The notes below the pieces were generated by a model. The model saw nothing but the letters and a program-made list of their open reading frames with translations, was not told the origin of the DNA and made no database searches. A stretch of 64,000 nt of DNA. Source: Latrodectus hesperus. Its lineage: Eukaryota > Arthropoda > Arachnida > Araneae > Theridiidae. Positions 26,934-38,797 of the stretch are shown one piece after another. Within the stretch, counting starts at the first letter, position 1. Each line of letters starts with the position of its first letter. The position numbers and the translations under genes were made by a program. Location of the stretch: positions 69,829,899 to 69,893,898 of the forward strand of contig CM075857.1 in the NCBI GenBank assembly GCA_037975125.1. The letters run 5' to 3'.

Positions 26934-28707
26934 TTTTTTTAAATTTAAATATTTAAAACTTTTTGAAATATATTATCATAAATCATGTTAACTTTGCAAC
27001 TTTTAAAAAGTGCTTTAATGCCTAAAAATGAGATGCTGAAAAACAACTTTCTTTTTCTTTTTTTCATAAGGCTTTCTTTCAATTTTATTAAAAAACAAAG
27101 CAAAAAGTTGATACTATTTGATTTTTATTGGTTTCTTACTATTTGATTTTTTAAAACTATAAGTAATTATGAATAATCTAAGAAAAATGATTCGTTATAA
27201 GAAAACAAATAAATGCATTGCATTTAAAAAATGAATCAAAATATTTTTTCCATACTATAAAAATTTAAAAATTATTAATCACGTTAATTTTCTCTTAGCT
27301 CTTTTTACATTTCAGATTTATAATAAAGAAATATTTTATTCTAACAGAATTTTTCTTCAAGTTTTGTTCCGTAAAATTACCTTGTTTTATTAAAAATCTG
27401 CATGAGGTACCATTATTTTTTTTGCATGCACTTAATACCTTATTTATAATTGTCAAGAAATATTTCTCTTAAAATAAAGAAATAACATGTATGATGTTAA
27501 AAGTTGCTAATATCTTATATAATGCGACTAAATTTTTATATTATAAATGGACTTTTCATACTTTAAATGTATTTAATTCAAAAGCAGTATTAAAATCCAC
27601 TTGTTATTGGCATCTTCGGTCTTCATACTTATCTTTCCGAAATTGAAGTAATTTGTAAATAAGAATCTTTTCGTTATACTAAAAAAGTACACTTTATCAA
27701 TTTAAGTGGTTTCATTCTAGCTTTTTTCAACAACTTAAGAAAATACAAAAGGCGCAACTAATTTTAAAAACATAGTTTTTGTTTTATTTACAACATAAAA
27801 TTTAAAAAATTAAACTGTAGGATTTATGTCGAAGACATTTATTTCTCTCAGCAATTTTACATTAGTTGGATAAGGAAACATTTGCACGCAATAATCCGTA
27901 ATTTATATTTAATAAAATATAAATGTCAGTATTTAATCATTTAGAAATAATTAAAATGCGTTTTTAATTTGTTAATTTATTTTGCTCTTAAGATAAGTAA
28001 TTTAGAAGAAATCCTTCATATTTTCATCTTATTAGGTAGAACCTTTTTTCTTCCACAATAACGCAGTTTTCAAGCATTTTAGATAGTTACATATTTGATA
28101 TCTCCAGTTGAAATATAATGAAAACATATTTTAAATGGCTTATGGCACGTAAAAACTTACAGTTACTACCGAAAGTAAGAAAAATAATATTCTTAATTTT
28201 AAGTTCAAAATGTTGTTTCAAAATTTCTTTACAAGATGTTTGATCAAAAATGGGTATAATTTAAATAATCAAATTATGGTACAAAATGCAATTTTTAGCT
28301 AATAGTTTTTTTTTTGTTAGTAAAAATAAAATTTAGAAGATACACATATATCTTTTTAATAGTAAAGTGTTGCATTTAATATCTTTTTCAATAAGAGTAA
28401 AATTTTTTAGAAATAAAAAAGAACAAAACTGGAATTACCTTAAAACACTTTTTTTTTACTTAGAAATTTCTTTTAGTATATGACAAATAATAAGAATTTC
28501 CTTATTTTACACGTATGTTTTAAATTGTACAAAGACAAACGTATCAGAGCATTTCTGAGTCTTCAAAATAGTAACTAGAAACAAGTGAAAAATAAAAATT
28601 TCTCATTTGAGATCATAAATATTCGAAGAAAAGAACGCATTGATATTTAAGTGTAAAAAGTTCGTGAAAAGTAAAAACATTTGAAAAGAAATTCAGTACG
28701 ATTCTTT

Positions 28708-28743
28708 CCCGTCTTACATTTGACTTTTAAAATGTAAGACGGG
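28708..28743. repeat. Perfect 14-bp-arm hairpin, cccgtcttacattt
   Basis: cccgtcttacattt (28708-28721) and its exact inverse (28730-28743) with an 8-bp loop. The arms are richer in G+C than the surroundings. Confidence 0.95.
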
Positions 28744-29706
28744 ATATTTAGTAAAGATATCGAGAGCAGTTGATAAAAGTAGTAAGGACAAAAAAGAGAA
28801 TCTTCTGATTTACAATGAAAATGAACATATCAAAGGTCAAGTATCACAAAACAAGTAAAGAGTATCAAATGTAACTGTCCCCAATACATTAAACTCTCAT
28901 TCAAACAATAAATTACGGGAGCGAAAAAACTGTAAATTTTTTTTAACATTAACAAAAACTAATAATTAAAAAAGCTATATAATAAAAAAGATGACGATTT
29001 TTTTTAACCGAAATTGTATACTGATTATATTTTACTATGAAATTTTAAGATTCAATCTTAACAATGCATTGATTATTTACTTCAAAAGAGATTTCGGATG
29101 ATTTCTTTTTATAAGTAACTGTGTTTTACATTTTTTAATGAATAGATTCTAAAAAGTTTCGTACATTTAATACATATTAGTAGCATTTTTAGAGTTATAT
29201 AAAAAGTTAATCTTAAAATAATACTAGTTGTTGACATTTTTTAAACAAATTGTCATAATTTTTTTAAAAAAAATATTTTTAAAATTGAGTCATAACTTCA
29301 ATATATACTGTAAAAATTACACTTATACTTATTTTGTACAAATAAATATTGTTAATTCTAGTACAAACCATTTAAAAGTAATAAATACTGTAATTTTTTT
29401 TAATATCGTTATGTTTTTATATACATTTTATTAATTTAATAATTAAGATAAAAGAGACATAAGATACAGAAATAAAATAAATGTGCAGTAAAATTTTAAT
29501 ATAGGAAAAGGTTTTAAATAACTTACTCTGAGTTGTTATATCAGAAAAATTATAAAAATCCTTTTTCTCTCAGAAACCTCAAATCTAACATTCGTTATTT
29601 CTCAGTAAAACATGAAGATGTTTTGTGAAAACGTTTCTTGAAAATAACGTGATTGATTTCATATCTTAACATGTAACTTTATGCTGTTCTGATTGAGGTT
29701 GACATA

Positions 29707-29922
29707 AGGCACGATCAGATCACTCTTGTGAGATTTCGAAGTGGACACACTCGTGTAAAACGTCATGTGACAAGTCACAAAGTTAATCCGCTTTAATCAA
29801 AATGCAATGCGACTCAAGTTGCTTTTGCCCACATTTTGGCCAGCATTGATTGAAATAAATTCTCGGGCCCTATGGTATTGCTCCATTGTTTGAAGATGTT
29901 CGGGCTCATGGATCTGGTTTGA
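29707..29922 (+). pseudogene. C-terminal fragment of a non-LTR retrotransposon ORF
   Basis: One plus-strand frame reads coherently across 72 codons. It runs RHDQITLVRFRSGHTRVKRH, VTSHKVNPL, stop, SKCNATQVAFAHILASID, stop, NKFSGPMVLLHCLKMFGLMDLV, stop. The R-x-R-x-G-H-T block followed by Cys and His residues resembles the Cys/His tail after the reverse transcriptase/RNase H part of arthropod LINE ORF2 proteins. The frame's own final stop is at 29920-29922, followed by a short possible 3' region. Two internal stops and the absence of everything upstream make it a 5'-truncated dead copy. The family name is not certain from so short a piece. Confidence 0.65.
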
Positions 29923-32804
29923 TGTTGCTGTCAACCAAAAGGGATAAGCCACAACACCATGTAATTTTTAAACTTCTTAAAATTGGTTTTGATGCAAAAC
30001 CATAAAACCAAATGATGCAAATAATTCAAATATTTTAATCTTTAAAAACATTGTTTTTAATTAATTGTAGTATTGACTATTTAACAAATTACGAATATAT
30101 TAAAATTTACATGCTGCTAATTTCAAATATTACATTATGATTTCTTAAAAATATAAATTAAATCACCTGGAATATATAAATTGAGTGCTGGAAACCATAC
30201 TATAACATTGAAACCCCATACTCAAAGATTTTTTAACTGATAAAGCAAGATAATATAGAGGCATTATATATAGATAACATTAACCACAGAAAGAGAGAGA
30301 GAGATAAACCATTTTAAAAGTTTATAAAGAATAATGATTAAAATTTGTTGAAAAATAAATCAAAGAGTATAAAAAATAAATCAAATTTCTATCACATAGA
30401 CTTTTTTATAGCAAACAGTTTATATTTTTACGATATTTGTAATGATGTGTTTAGATATGTATTACAAAGTGTGTAATTGACAATGAAACATTAATAATCA
30501 TATGCATTATAAATATTAAAATGCAGATCAATTATTTCAAACAATTTGGACAAAAATAAGAGGAATTTTATTCTATCAAAGGATTCCATCCAGGGCTTAG
30601 GAATATTTCTATTGATATAATATATATGAAAGTAGAAGACCTCAGAGCACTTAAAAATTTACACATTTTTATAATTATCAGTGATATATCATTGCATCTT
30701 CTCAGTCAAATTATGTAAATTAATCAAAGAAACATATTACATAAACTGAAAACGTTTAATGGCTCAAGATAAATAAGTGTTCAGCAGTTTGATAATGAAG
30801 AATATCAAATGCAATCAAATAAACTTTCAAGATAATTAATTCTGCAGCAATGCAACTATCTGTGATGGTGTAACTCTTTAATGAAAAGAATTAATTCAGG
30901 AATTGCGCTATTTTATTAGAGTTTTGATAACAAAAGCCTCTCATAAAGTAAACTCTGGAAACTTTATCTTTCTATTTACAAGTAAAAGCACTTTAGAAAA
31001 GACACTAATGAACTTATTAAAGAGAGATGTAATGTATTTTCATTTTTAGTTAATTAAGGAAAAATTGGAAAAGTTTCTTTAGTCTGTAGGAATTCTGATA
31101 CATGAATTCTCCATATCTGCAAACTGCACTGAAAGTCTCTTTAACATTGCATATCTATATATATAATTCATTAAAGTCGCATAGTAAAACTACCTATTTA
31201 AACTTAAGTTTATTGAAGATTTTACTGCCAGTTTTTTCCCAAACATTGCGAAATCGAAAGCAATTTTGTTTTACACAATAAAATATTTTTTATTAATTAA
31301 AATTAAAAAATTGAAATATATAAATTAAAATATATAAATTTGACCTTTTTTATATTTGCTTTTATTGCTCTCAAGAGTTTCAAGCAGTTTTATAAAATAC
31401 AATTATATATGTTATCATTACATTTTAAGGACATTCACACACACACACAAACAAACAAACACACACTCATAATGCAGTAAAAACAATAACAAAATTGATA
31501 ATATAAAATGAAGTAATAGCTTTTATAATTTTTATACAATGATTTAATATTTGTTACAAATTAAAAGAAAATTGTTAAGTGGTGCTTAAAAATTACATTA
31601 TTATTATATTAACTTTTTAATTCTACATCTTTTCTAATTAATTAATTTATAAATTAACTTATTAAGTAATTGAAAGAAAACATCTTTATTTCTAATCAAA
31701 TAACAGTTTTTAAATATTTTATTATTCTAGATATATATTACGCAAAAAAATACCTCTTTAGAGTGAAATATTTGCATTTTTTAAAAACTATTTCAATATT
31801 CATTATTTATCTTACTTTACTATTACATTCGAAATAAAAGAAATTTTAACAAAAACGTAATTATTTCAATGAAATTCATAAAATTCATTATTAATTAATT
31901 TTTATAAAAAAACATGAAGCAGTTGTTCATATCAATTTTTTTTCAACCACCAGAATTTTTATTTAATAATTTTGCGGTGAATATGATAAAGAACAACATG
32001 GAAGAAGTCCTTTTTCACACTAAAAGTGGTTATATTTATTTCCTAAAGAAAACGGGAAATAAGTTTGTTTCCATAGCAACAAAATCAACCAGTTGAAAGA
32101 ACATGGTGGGTTTCTCAAGAGATCAACTGACCATAAGTAATCAAGTCTTGGCTTCTGAACTCAGCGAAGAAAAGGGGAATAGGAAACAAAATAGGAGAGC
32201 TAAGCATGAGTAACTTGTTTCCTCAGTTACTAAGTTTAATAGAGTAAAATATGTTTTCCCGCTAACTTCACACTAAGCAGCAATATTGGCAGAATACCTT
32301 TTCTTATCTAAAATGTCAATATTTAATGTCAATGTCTTTCTAAGTTGGATTATGTTACATATGAAATTCTTAAAATAGTTGTTAAAATATCGTAAGATTA
32401 GAAAATTTGTTTGATTTTTTAAATTAGCTCATAATTTAATTTTTTTATATCAAACAATGAATAAACATACAAAAGATGCAACTAAAATTGTTGCAATCAT
32501 TTAAGCAATTTTAATGCAAAAAACAAATATTTTTTCACAAACTTATGTAACATTTTAGGAAGTTTAACACGTCAAGAAATGCATTTTAGCTGGGTTACTT
32601 GTGTAAATATAATTGAATATCATATTTAAAATCAAGGAATTGTATTCAAATTTTAATTTATATATTAAAAATGACATCTTATTTAAAAATCAAAGAGTGA
32701 CACAAATTTATTTCAACGTTCTTCAAGAAGATTAAATAAAATGTTTTTACAGAATTATAAAAGACACAAACATTCCACATATAATACAAGAAACACTGAA
32801 ATAT
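29923..32804. other. A+T-rich non-coding stretch
   Basis: No gene recognised. A GA-rich run lies near 30290-30304 and a CA/AAAC microsatellite near 31435-31468. A purine-rich, more balanced patch at 32090-32330 matches no family I know. The 60-codon frame at 31914-32096 is unrecognised. Confidence 0.6.
31435..31468 (+). repeat. (CA)n/(CAAA)n microsatellite
   Basis: cacacacacacac, then aaacaaacaaac, then acacacac. A short compound microsatellite. Confidence 0.9.
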
Positions 32805-33675
32805 CTAGCTGCATATATATATAGCAGTTTCCAGCTCAATAAGAGTGGCTGGAGGTGGGAAACGTGAAGATACAGCATAACCGAGAGCATCCATAAGATT
32901 TTCAAGGGGATTAAGGTAGAGCAAATATGCTGTCCACGCCATACGCACAATCCTTTCAATCTCCAGGTAGTCATCGACGATGTCACCTCTATGGGTACGT
33001 GCGTTATCGTCCATTAAAACAAAAGTAAGGCCAACTGCTGCAGCGTGCGATTTTACAATGGGTCTAGTACTTCATCTCGATACCGAACAGCCGTCACAGA
33101 ACCCTGTTTAAAGATGTGCTGGTCAGTGTGGTATTCTAATGAAATCCCTGCCCACACCATAATGCTTCCGCCTCAGAATACGCGATGTTCGGTGATGTTT
33201 TGGGGCTGATTGCGTGTTCCTTGCCATATCCTTATATGCTTGTCATCGGGCTCTAGAGCAAATCCCAGAGCATTGCCCCAGTCAGACACAGTCGAATTGA
33301 CATGTTCCCAGCAACACTTTAATCGTGCTCCTCTTGATTGGACGGATAGACAAACACAAACTCGAGGTACCCGAGATTATACTCCACTCATATCTAATAT
33401 TCGGTGTACAGTAGTTGCAGATATCACTTTACCAATGGCTGCTGTAACCATAGATGTCACACGTGTGGAGGTCGATCTGCGATTCCGCTTGGCTAAAATC
33501 GCAATTTTTCGAACTTCCGCGGGGTTTGCAACCCTTGGGCGACCGATTAAGGGCCTTTGGATAACGTTCTGTGTTGGCAGAAATGGGCAGCACCTGAAAT
33601 CGACTGTCCTGCTTCAATGCGTCCCACAGCACGCTAGGGCTCAGAATCTTGTTCCATTCGTCTTCTGGAAGTCAT
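32805..33675 (-). pseudogene. Third Tc1-like DD34E transposase remnant
   Basis: Reading leftwards from an ATG at 33675 (MTSRRRMEQDSEP), the minus strand shows pieces of the N-terminal helix-turn-helix and linker: EAGQSISDA, then RNRRSTSTRVTSMVTAAIGK-type residues in shifted frames. It continues with CREHVNSTV-like text, ALEPDDKHIRIW, IMVWAGISLEYHTDQHIF and YRDEVLDPL. Next are the second Asp in LMDDNARTHRGDIVDDYLE and the Glu in YLNPLENLMDALG, spaced 34 apart. It ends within FPPPATLIELETA, after which about 40 residues of the family C-terminus are absent. The first catalytic Asp block (usually FTDESR) is deleted: the sequence goes from DWGN straight to ALGFALEP. Many frameshifts and stops; no terminal repeats found. 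Related to, but not the same subfamily as, the copy at 3.0-4.1 kb. Confidence 0.82.
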
Positions 33676-34931
33676 AGAAACACGTACGTCTTGAAAACAA
33701 ACTGTATGAAAATTTTAAGCACTTTCTATTAGCACATACAATCAACTTCTGTAATCTTTCATAAAGCTGGTATCTTATAAGACTGCCCTTTTTGCATATT
33801 TCTTGACACGAAAGCACGATTGGCTGTTACCTAACATATTTGCATACTTCCATCTACCTCTGCAACGATTTGCATCTTCTTCAATTCTGATTGGCAGCCG
33901 GAAATTAGCATTTTCCTCTCCATGCTTATCTTTTGGAAGTGAGTGATTATACATAATAAATTAATCCTGCCTTCAAGAAATGTTCATATAAATACATGTA
34001 AATATTTTAAAAAAGAAAAAATTAAAATAAATTACAAATTGAACATATAATTTTTTAAATTGATGTTATGAAATTTATTACATTTTTATATTTTTTAACT
34101 ACAGAATGAATTTTACATATTTAAATATAATTTTGGAAAAGAAGCAAAATAGATTATCTAGATTGATGGACAACATATTAAAGCATATTAAATACTTTAT
34201 TACCAGGAATTTTGGAATAATAAGCGATATCCAAGTGTGATATAAGATATTCAATTAGGAAAAATATACAGTTAAGTTTATTTGATGTAGGTTTAACTAG
34301 ACTGCATTTATATTTCTCATGCAATAATCATAGAAACATATTCGAAAAAATAAATAATCCTATTTTAATATTTTCTTAAAAATTACGTTAATTTTAAGTA
34401 GTTAAATTTATTATTCTTTTTTTTAAATTTTGACTGAAAGAATACTACAAAAATAATTCTATATATTAACCAAAATCAAAGCTTTTGAAGTAATAATAGT
34501 TAATCCAAGTGAATGCAAAATTTTAAAATATTCCTCCTTTACGAAAATTTTTATTATTTACTTACTGATCGTACAGTCAGGAATAATAGCAAAAATCTAT
34601 TGGGATTTATAAAACTTTTAAACTTTGCAGAAACTAACTCCAAACTTATGTAACACTTCAGGGAATCAATTTCTGAAACGCATTAAAATTACATATATTT
34701 TGAAAACATAGACAAAAATAATGATAAATTGGCATACATCGAAATGTTCAGCATCAAATCTGAATATAAATTTTATTAATTCGTTTTTTTCCCCTATTGA
34801 GTTCATAAAAGTGCAAATAAATCCTTAAAATCAAAGTATAAAATCTAAATTTATTATTAAATCTATTTAATTTGTGAATACATTTTGATTTTAAAATAAT
34901 TCTTATTGGAAAATGTTACTGAATACTTTTT

Positions 34932-34947
34932 CACACACACACACACA
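34932..34947 (+). repeat. (CA)8 microsatellite
   Basis: Eight CA units. Confidence 0.9.
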
Positions 34948-37596
34948 AATCAGAGTTAAAAAATATATTTCCAGACATATTATTTAATTTATATTAATAT
35001 ATATTTAAAATATATTTTATTTTTTATTAATATATGTTTTTAGTTTTCCTTAAATTAACAGAAATTTTCTTATATAAATTTGAAAGAATAAAATTCCGGG
35101 TCAAAACTTAAAAATTTTTCACGTGAGTAGAACTTTTTTATAGGAATACTCTCAAACGCTTTTAATAAAAGTGGTATCTGTGCAGCAAAATTGACTTTAT
35201 TTATGGAATTAGAAATGAATATAAGCAAAACCCTCCATTGCGATGTACAAGATGGAAGATCACACATACTGTTGCTGTAAAGTTTTTTTTTTACCAGAAA
35301 ATTCGTTTTTATTTCTTCATACTTTATAAACCGTCTCTTCATCATATGTTGACATCTAGAACATCAAGAATGTAATAGTAACTAGAAGGAATTTCAATAA
35401 AATAGAACTAATAAGTCCACATTAATAGAAAATTACATTCATGAGTAACATTTCGCAACTAAAATCTGAAATATATACGAACTTAATTTTGTTCCTGTAT
35501 AGCAGTGATGTCAATGTGCTGTTTTCATTTGCTAAGTGTAGATATATTGTGTTATTAATAGTGCAAAACATGTGGGAATAAAATTTTATTTTGCCACGAA
35601 ATACAGTTAGCGTTTTTGACAATAGTGTCTTCTAGATATTCATATTAAAAAAGCAATGTACATCATTAACGTTTTTTTTAGTATTTTTTGTCACTGCAAT
35701 ATTAATAAATATAATTTATATCCTTTGACGCGTCTCAAAAATACATACAGACAACTGTTACAACATAACAAACATTCGAAATATCATTCTTATTTACCTT
35801 AAATATATAACTTCTTTATAGAAATAAAAATTAAGTAGGTTTGTAAATATTCAGAGGATACAATTCTTAATAATGAATTGTTTAAAAATATGAAACTAGT
35901 TTTATGCAAATTTATGAATATAACAAATTTACTCATTTAAATATAAAATAATGCAGTTTCTCTGATTAATTTAATTGCATATTTATACAAAAGTAGCTTC
36001 AAATAGTACTGGATTATTATCTGAGTTCGATAAATTTAAAGATTATAGCAAAATTAGTTATAATTTAAATTTATTTTTAAATTTAATAGCATCTTAAAAT
36101 TATGTTTTTCGTATTCTACATAAAACAGCAGTTTTATGTAAGACTACAAATTTACAAATTGTGTCTAATCATTATATTTCTTCATTGTTTGTACATCTTT
36201 AGATTAAAAAATAATTGTAATTATTTTAGCAAATATTGTATGAAATTTGTAGACACATTTCTTTGCTGTACTAGATTTGCCAAATCTCAATTACGCAATA
36301 AAAATTTAAAAAAATTATGTTTGTAGCACGAAAGTACATGTGTACGAAAGAGATGAAAAAACGAAATAAACATTTTCAAATTACTTAACTTGGTAAAATT
36401 ATAGCAATATTCGATAACATTCTATTATTTCATTAAGTATGATGAATATATGAAATTTAATGTGTAAAAGATTTTTTTAATTCTCTTAGAATTTAACTAA
36501 AATATTAAGTTTATAAAGTATAATTTAAAAATAAGAATAATTTGAACTTAAAAAATTCAGTTATATTATTTTAACAAAATTTTCATAATTTTTAATTCAT
36601 TTAGATATTATGTAAATTTTGAGAGTAAAATATATTCCGGACAAACGTGAATTCTTTAGAAAAGAACAAATCTTTTATTAATCTAACTTCTCACTAATTC
36701 TTACATAACTAGAAAATAAAGATAGATAAATGGCCCATAAAAATAAGATCCTGCAACAGTAAACTCGAGAACACTTGTGACAGTTTTAAAGAAGTTTCAC
36801 ATAGTTATTCCAAAGTTTTATTATTGCATCGTTATTTTTATTTTTCTTAACTTCTTTTACAACCAAGTATTCTAATTTACATTTTGACTAAATTGTTTTT
36901 TAGTTAATGTCCATAAAAAGACAGTAGAGAGTAATTTATAGAAATGAACAAACTTAATAAGTTCATAATAATAATATTTTATATAAAATAATTAAAAATT
37001 ATATTTTCAAAACGATTTTATAAATTTAAAAATTTCTAATTTGAAATAGTCAAAAAAATTTTAATTTTGTACATTCCTTAAAATTAAATCATATTTTTTC
37101 AATGCATACAATTTTGCAATTTGTAAACTAGTTCCATTATTAAAAATATATTTTACATGTAAAACTATTTTTTCACAATTAATAATAAAATAAAGCATTT
37201 ACACATTTATTTTATACAACTAGTATTAAAGATTTTAAATTGGTTGGGTGACGATTAGGTATTTTTATTAAGTTAAAAAATTGTCTATCATATAAAATTT
37301 TGCTGTTCAAAACTTCGACGTATAGAAAACATCAAATACTTTTAAACTTCTCAAAATGTGAGAATATAAATGTAAAAATTTTTGCAATAGATTTTAATCT
37401 TAGTAAGAATTCTACTTTATACATTCAAAAAAAGAAAATTTTAAAAATGCATATATCTTTAACAATAATAATAATAATCTGAATAACCTTATAAATCTTA
37501 CTTTCACCGAGAAGAATAAATATACGTAATGTGTTTCCTATTTAAATTTATTAATCTTTTATTATTTTATTTTATTATTATTTATTATTAATAATC

Positions 37597-37708
37597 AATT
37601 ATTATTTTTATTAATTAATGAACAATTAATGTAATTAAAATAGTAATAAACAATTATTATTTTTATTAATTATTAATAAACAATTAATATAATTAAAATA
37701 GTAATAAT
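37597..37708 (+). repeat. Tandem duplication of an about 55-bp A+T-rich unit
   Basis: caattattatttttattaat starts each copy (about 37597 and 37651) and aattaaaatagtaataa ends each. The second copy has a few extra bases. Confidence 0.85.
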
Positions 37709-38551
37709 TTTAAGAAATTAAAAGTTATTAATTTAGAATTCAGAAACTGGACGTTAGCTGACACATTGGACGTTATATAAAACCTCTCAGATGTTTGTAA
37801 ATAGCTTTTCTAACAGCGAGTGCATGTGTAATTTTTCATTTATCTGCACATTTAATTCTTTCTACGAATCACGTATATTTAATTTTAAATTTGGATTTAG
37901 TTTTCTCTTTTTAATTTTTTATCATGTAAATGTTTTTAAAATTGAATTAAAATGTTCACTTATTGATGCAAATAAATATTTTATTAAATTATTAATAAAT
38001 ATTCATAAAGTTTTTAATGTCATACAAAGATGTCTGACATCATATTAATTTTTTTTCATTATTTCCAAATATTTTTTTCATTGAGATGCAAATCCTAATT
38101 ATTTTGTATATATTCCCATGGGTGAAATTTGATTAAACAAAAGTTATTTTTTTATTTCATAATGTATGAAAGATATAAAAGAAAACTTAAAATTTTGCGA
38201 AATATCACCATAAAAATACTTAAAATCAAAACTGACATATTACTCTTCATTGAGCGTCATTTAGATTTCTAGTAAAAATACTCGTGAATTTACTTTATAA
38301 CCAGTATAAAAGTAAAAAATAAACTTATAGAGAGAAAAATAAATGACAATAAAATTCTTTGTTTTATTTGCTAATGGTTTTACTTTAATAATTCCATCGA
38401 AAATTAATTTATTTATTATGGGGGGGTTGAAGTTGAATCGGTACTACTTAGTTTGATGATTCATTTTAGCTATAAACTTTAATTTCTGGTAATCCTGGTA
38501 ATCTTACCTTTGTATAGCTTTTTGTAGTGGCCATCTTCTTAGTCACATCTT

Positions 38552-38609
38552 GGCACCTCTTGATCACATCTTGGCTACAAAAAAAGTAGCCAAGGAATCA
38601 AGAGGTACC
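38552..38609. repeat. Imperfect inverted repeat, about 25-bp arms
   Basis: gcacctcttgat...cttggctac (38552-38578) and gtagccaag..atcaagaggtac (38586-38609) pair with a few mismatches and an indel around an A-rich loop. The left arm also contains a local direct repeat of tcacatcttggc. Confidence 0.8.
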
Positions 38610-38755
38610 CGATTGTAAACTTTTACTGTTGTGAGAAATCCCATACATTACCGCTATGAATATAAGTTTTTCATACTTTACTGTATTGCAATGTTGGGAG
38701 TGGTGTTTTGAGTAAGAGTATCAAACTGAATTCCAACTGTTGTTGAATATCAAAA

Positions 38756-38797
38756 ATGGCGGTTGTGTTTAAGCTGCGTACTGCAGCATAAATGAAG
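38756..38797 (+). other. Possible short 5' exon ending in a splice donor
   Basis: caaaaATGGCGG begins an 11-codon frame (MAVVFKLRTAA) that stops at 38789-38791. It is followed at once by ATGAAG and then GTAAGT, a consensus donor after AAG. The 150 bp upstream are less A+T-rich than the surroundings. This is what a first exon with a small upstream frame could look like, but such motifs also arise by chance and no downstream exon was recognised. Confidence 0.2.

Larger units (their letters stand above)
20291..29706. other. A+T-rich non-coding stretch
   Basis: No coding sequence supported. It contains hairpins at 20.8, 21.0 and 28.7 kb and an (AT)n tract at 26.85 kb, listed separately. Degenerate repeats of attctctaataaat occur near 22.44-22.52 kb and of TACTA/TTTTACT near 25.80-25.90 kb. 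Open frames of 73 and 97 codons near 25.7-26.2 kb are low-complexity and unrecognised. Confidence 0.6.

Noticed and set aside
33210..33677. 155-codon plus-strand frame, the longest in the window.
   Set aside because: It is the antisense of a Tc1-like transposase remnant. Its composition reflects the complementary coding strand.
35070..35345. 91-codon minus-strand frame as a gene.
   Set aside because: No domain, no neighbouring exon and no codon bias could be recognised. Frames of this size are expected by chance.
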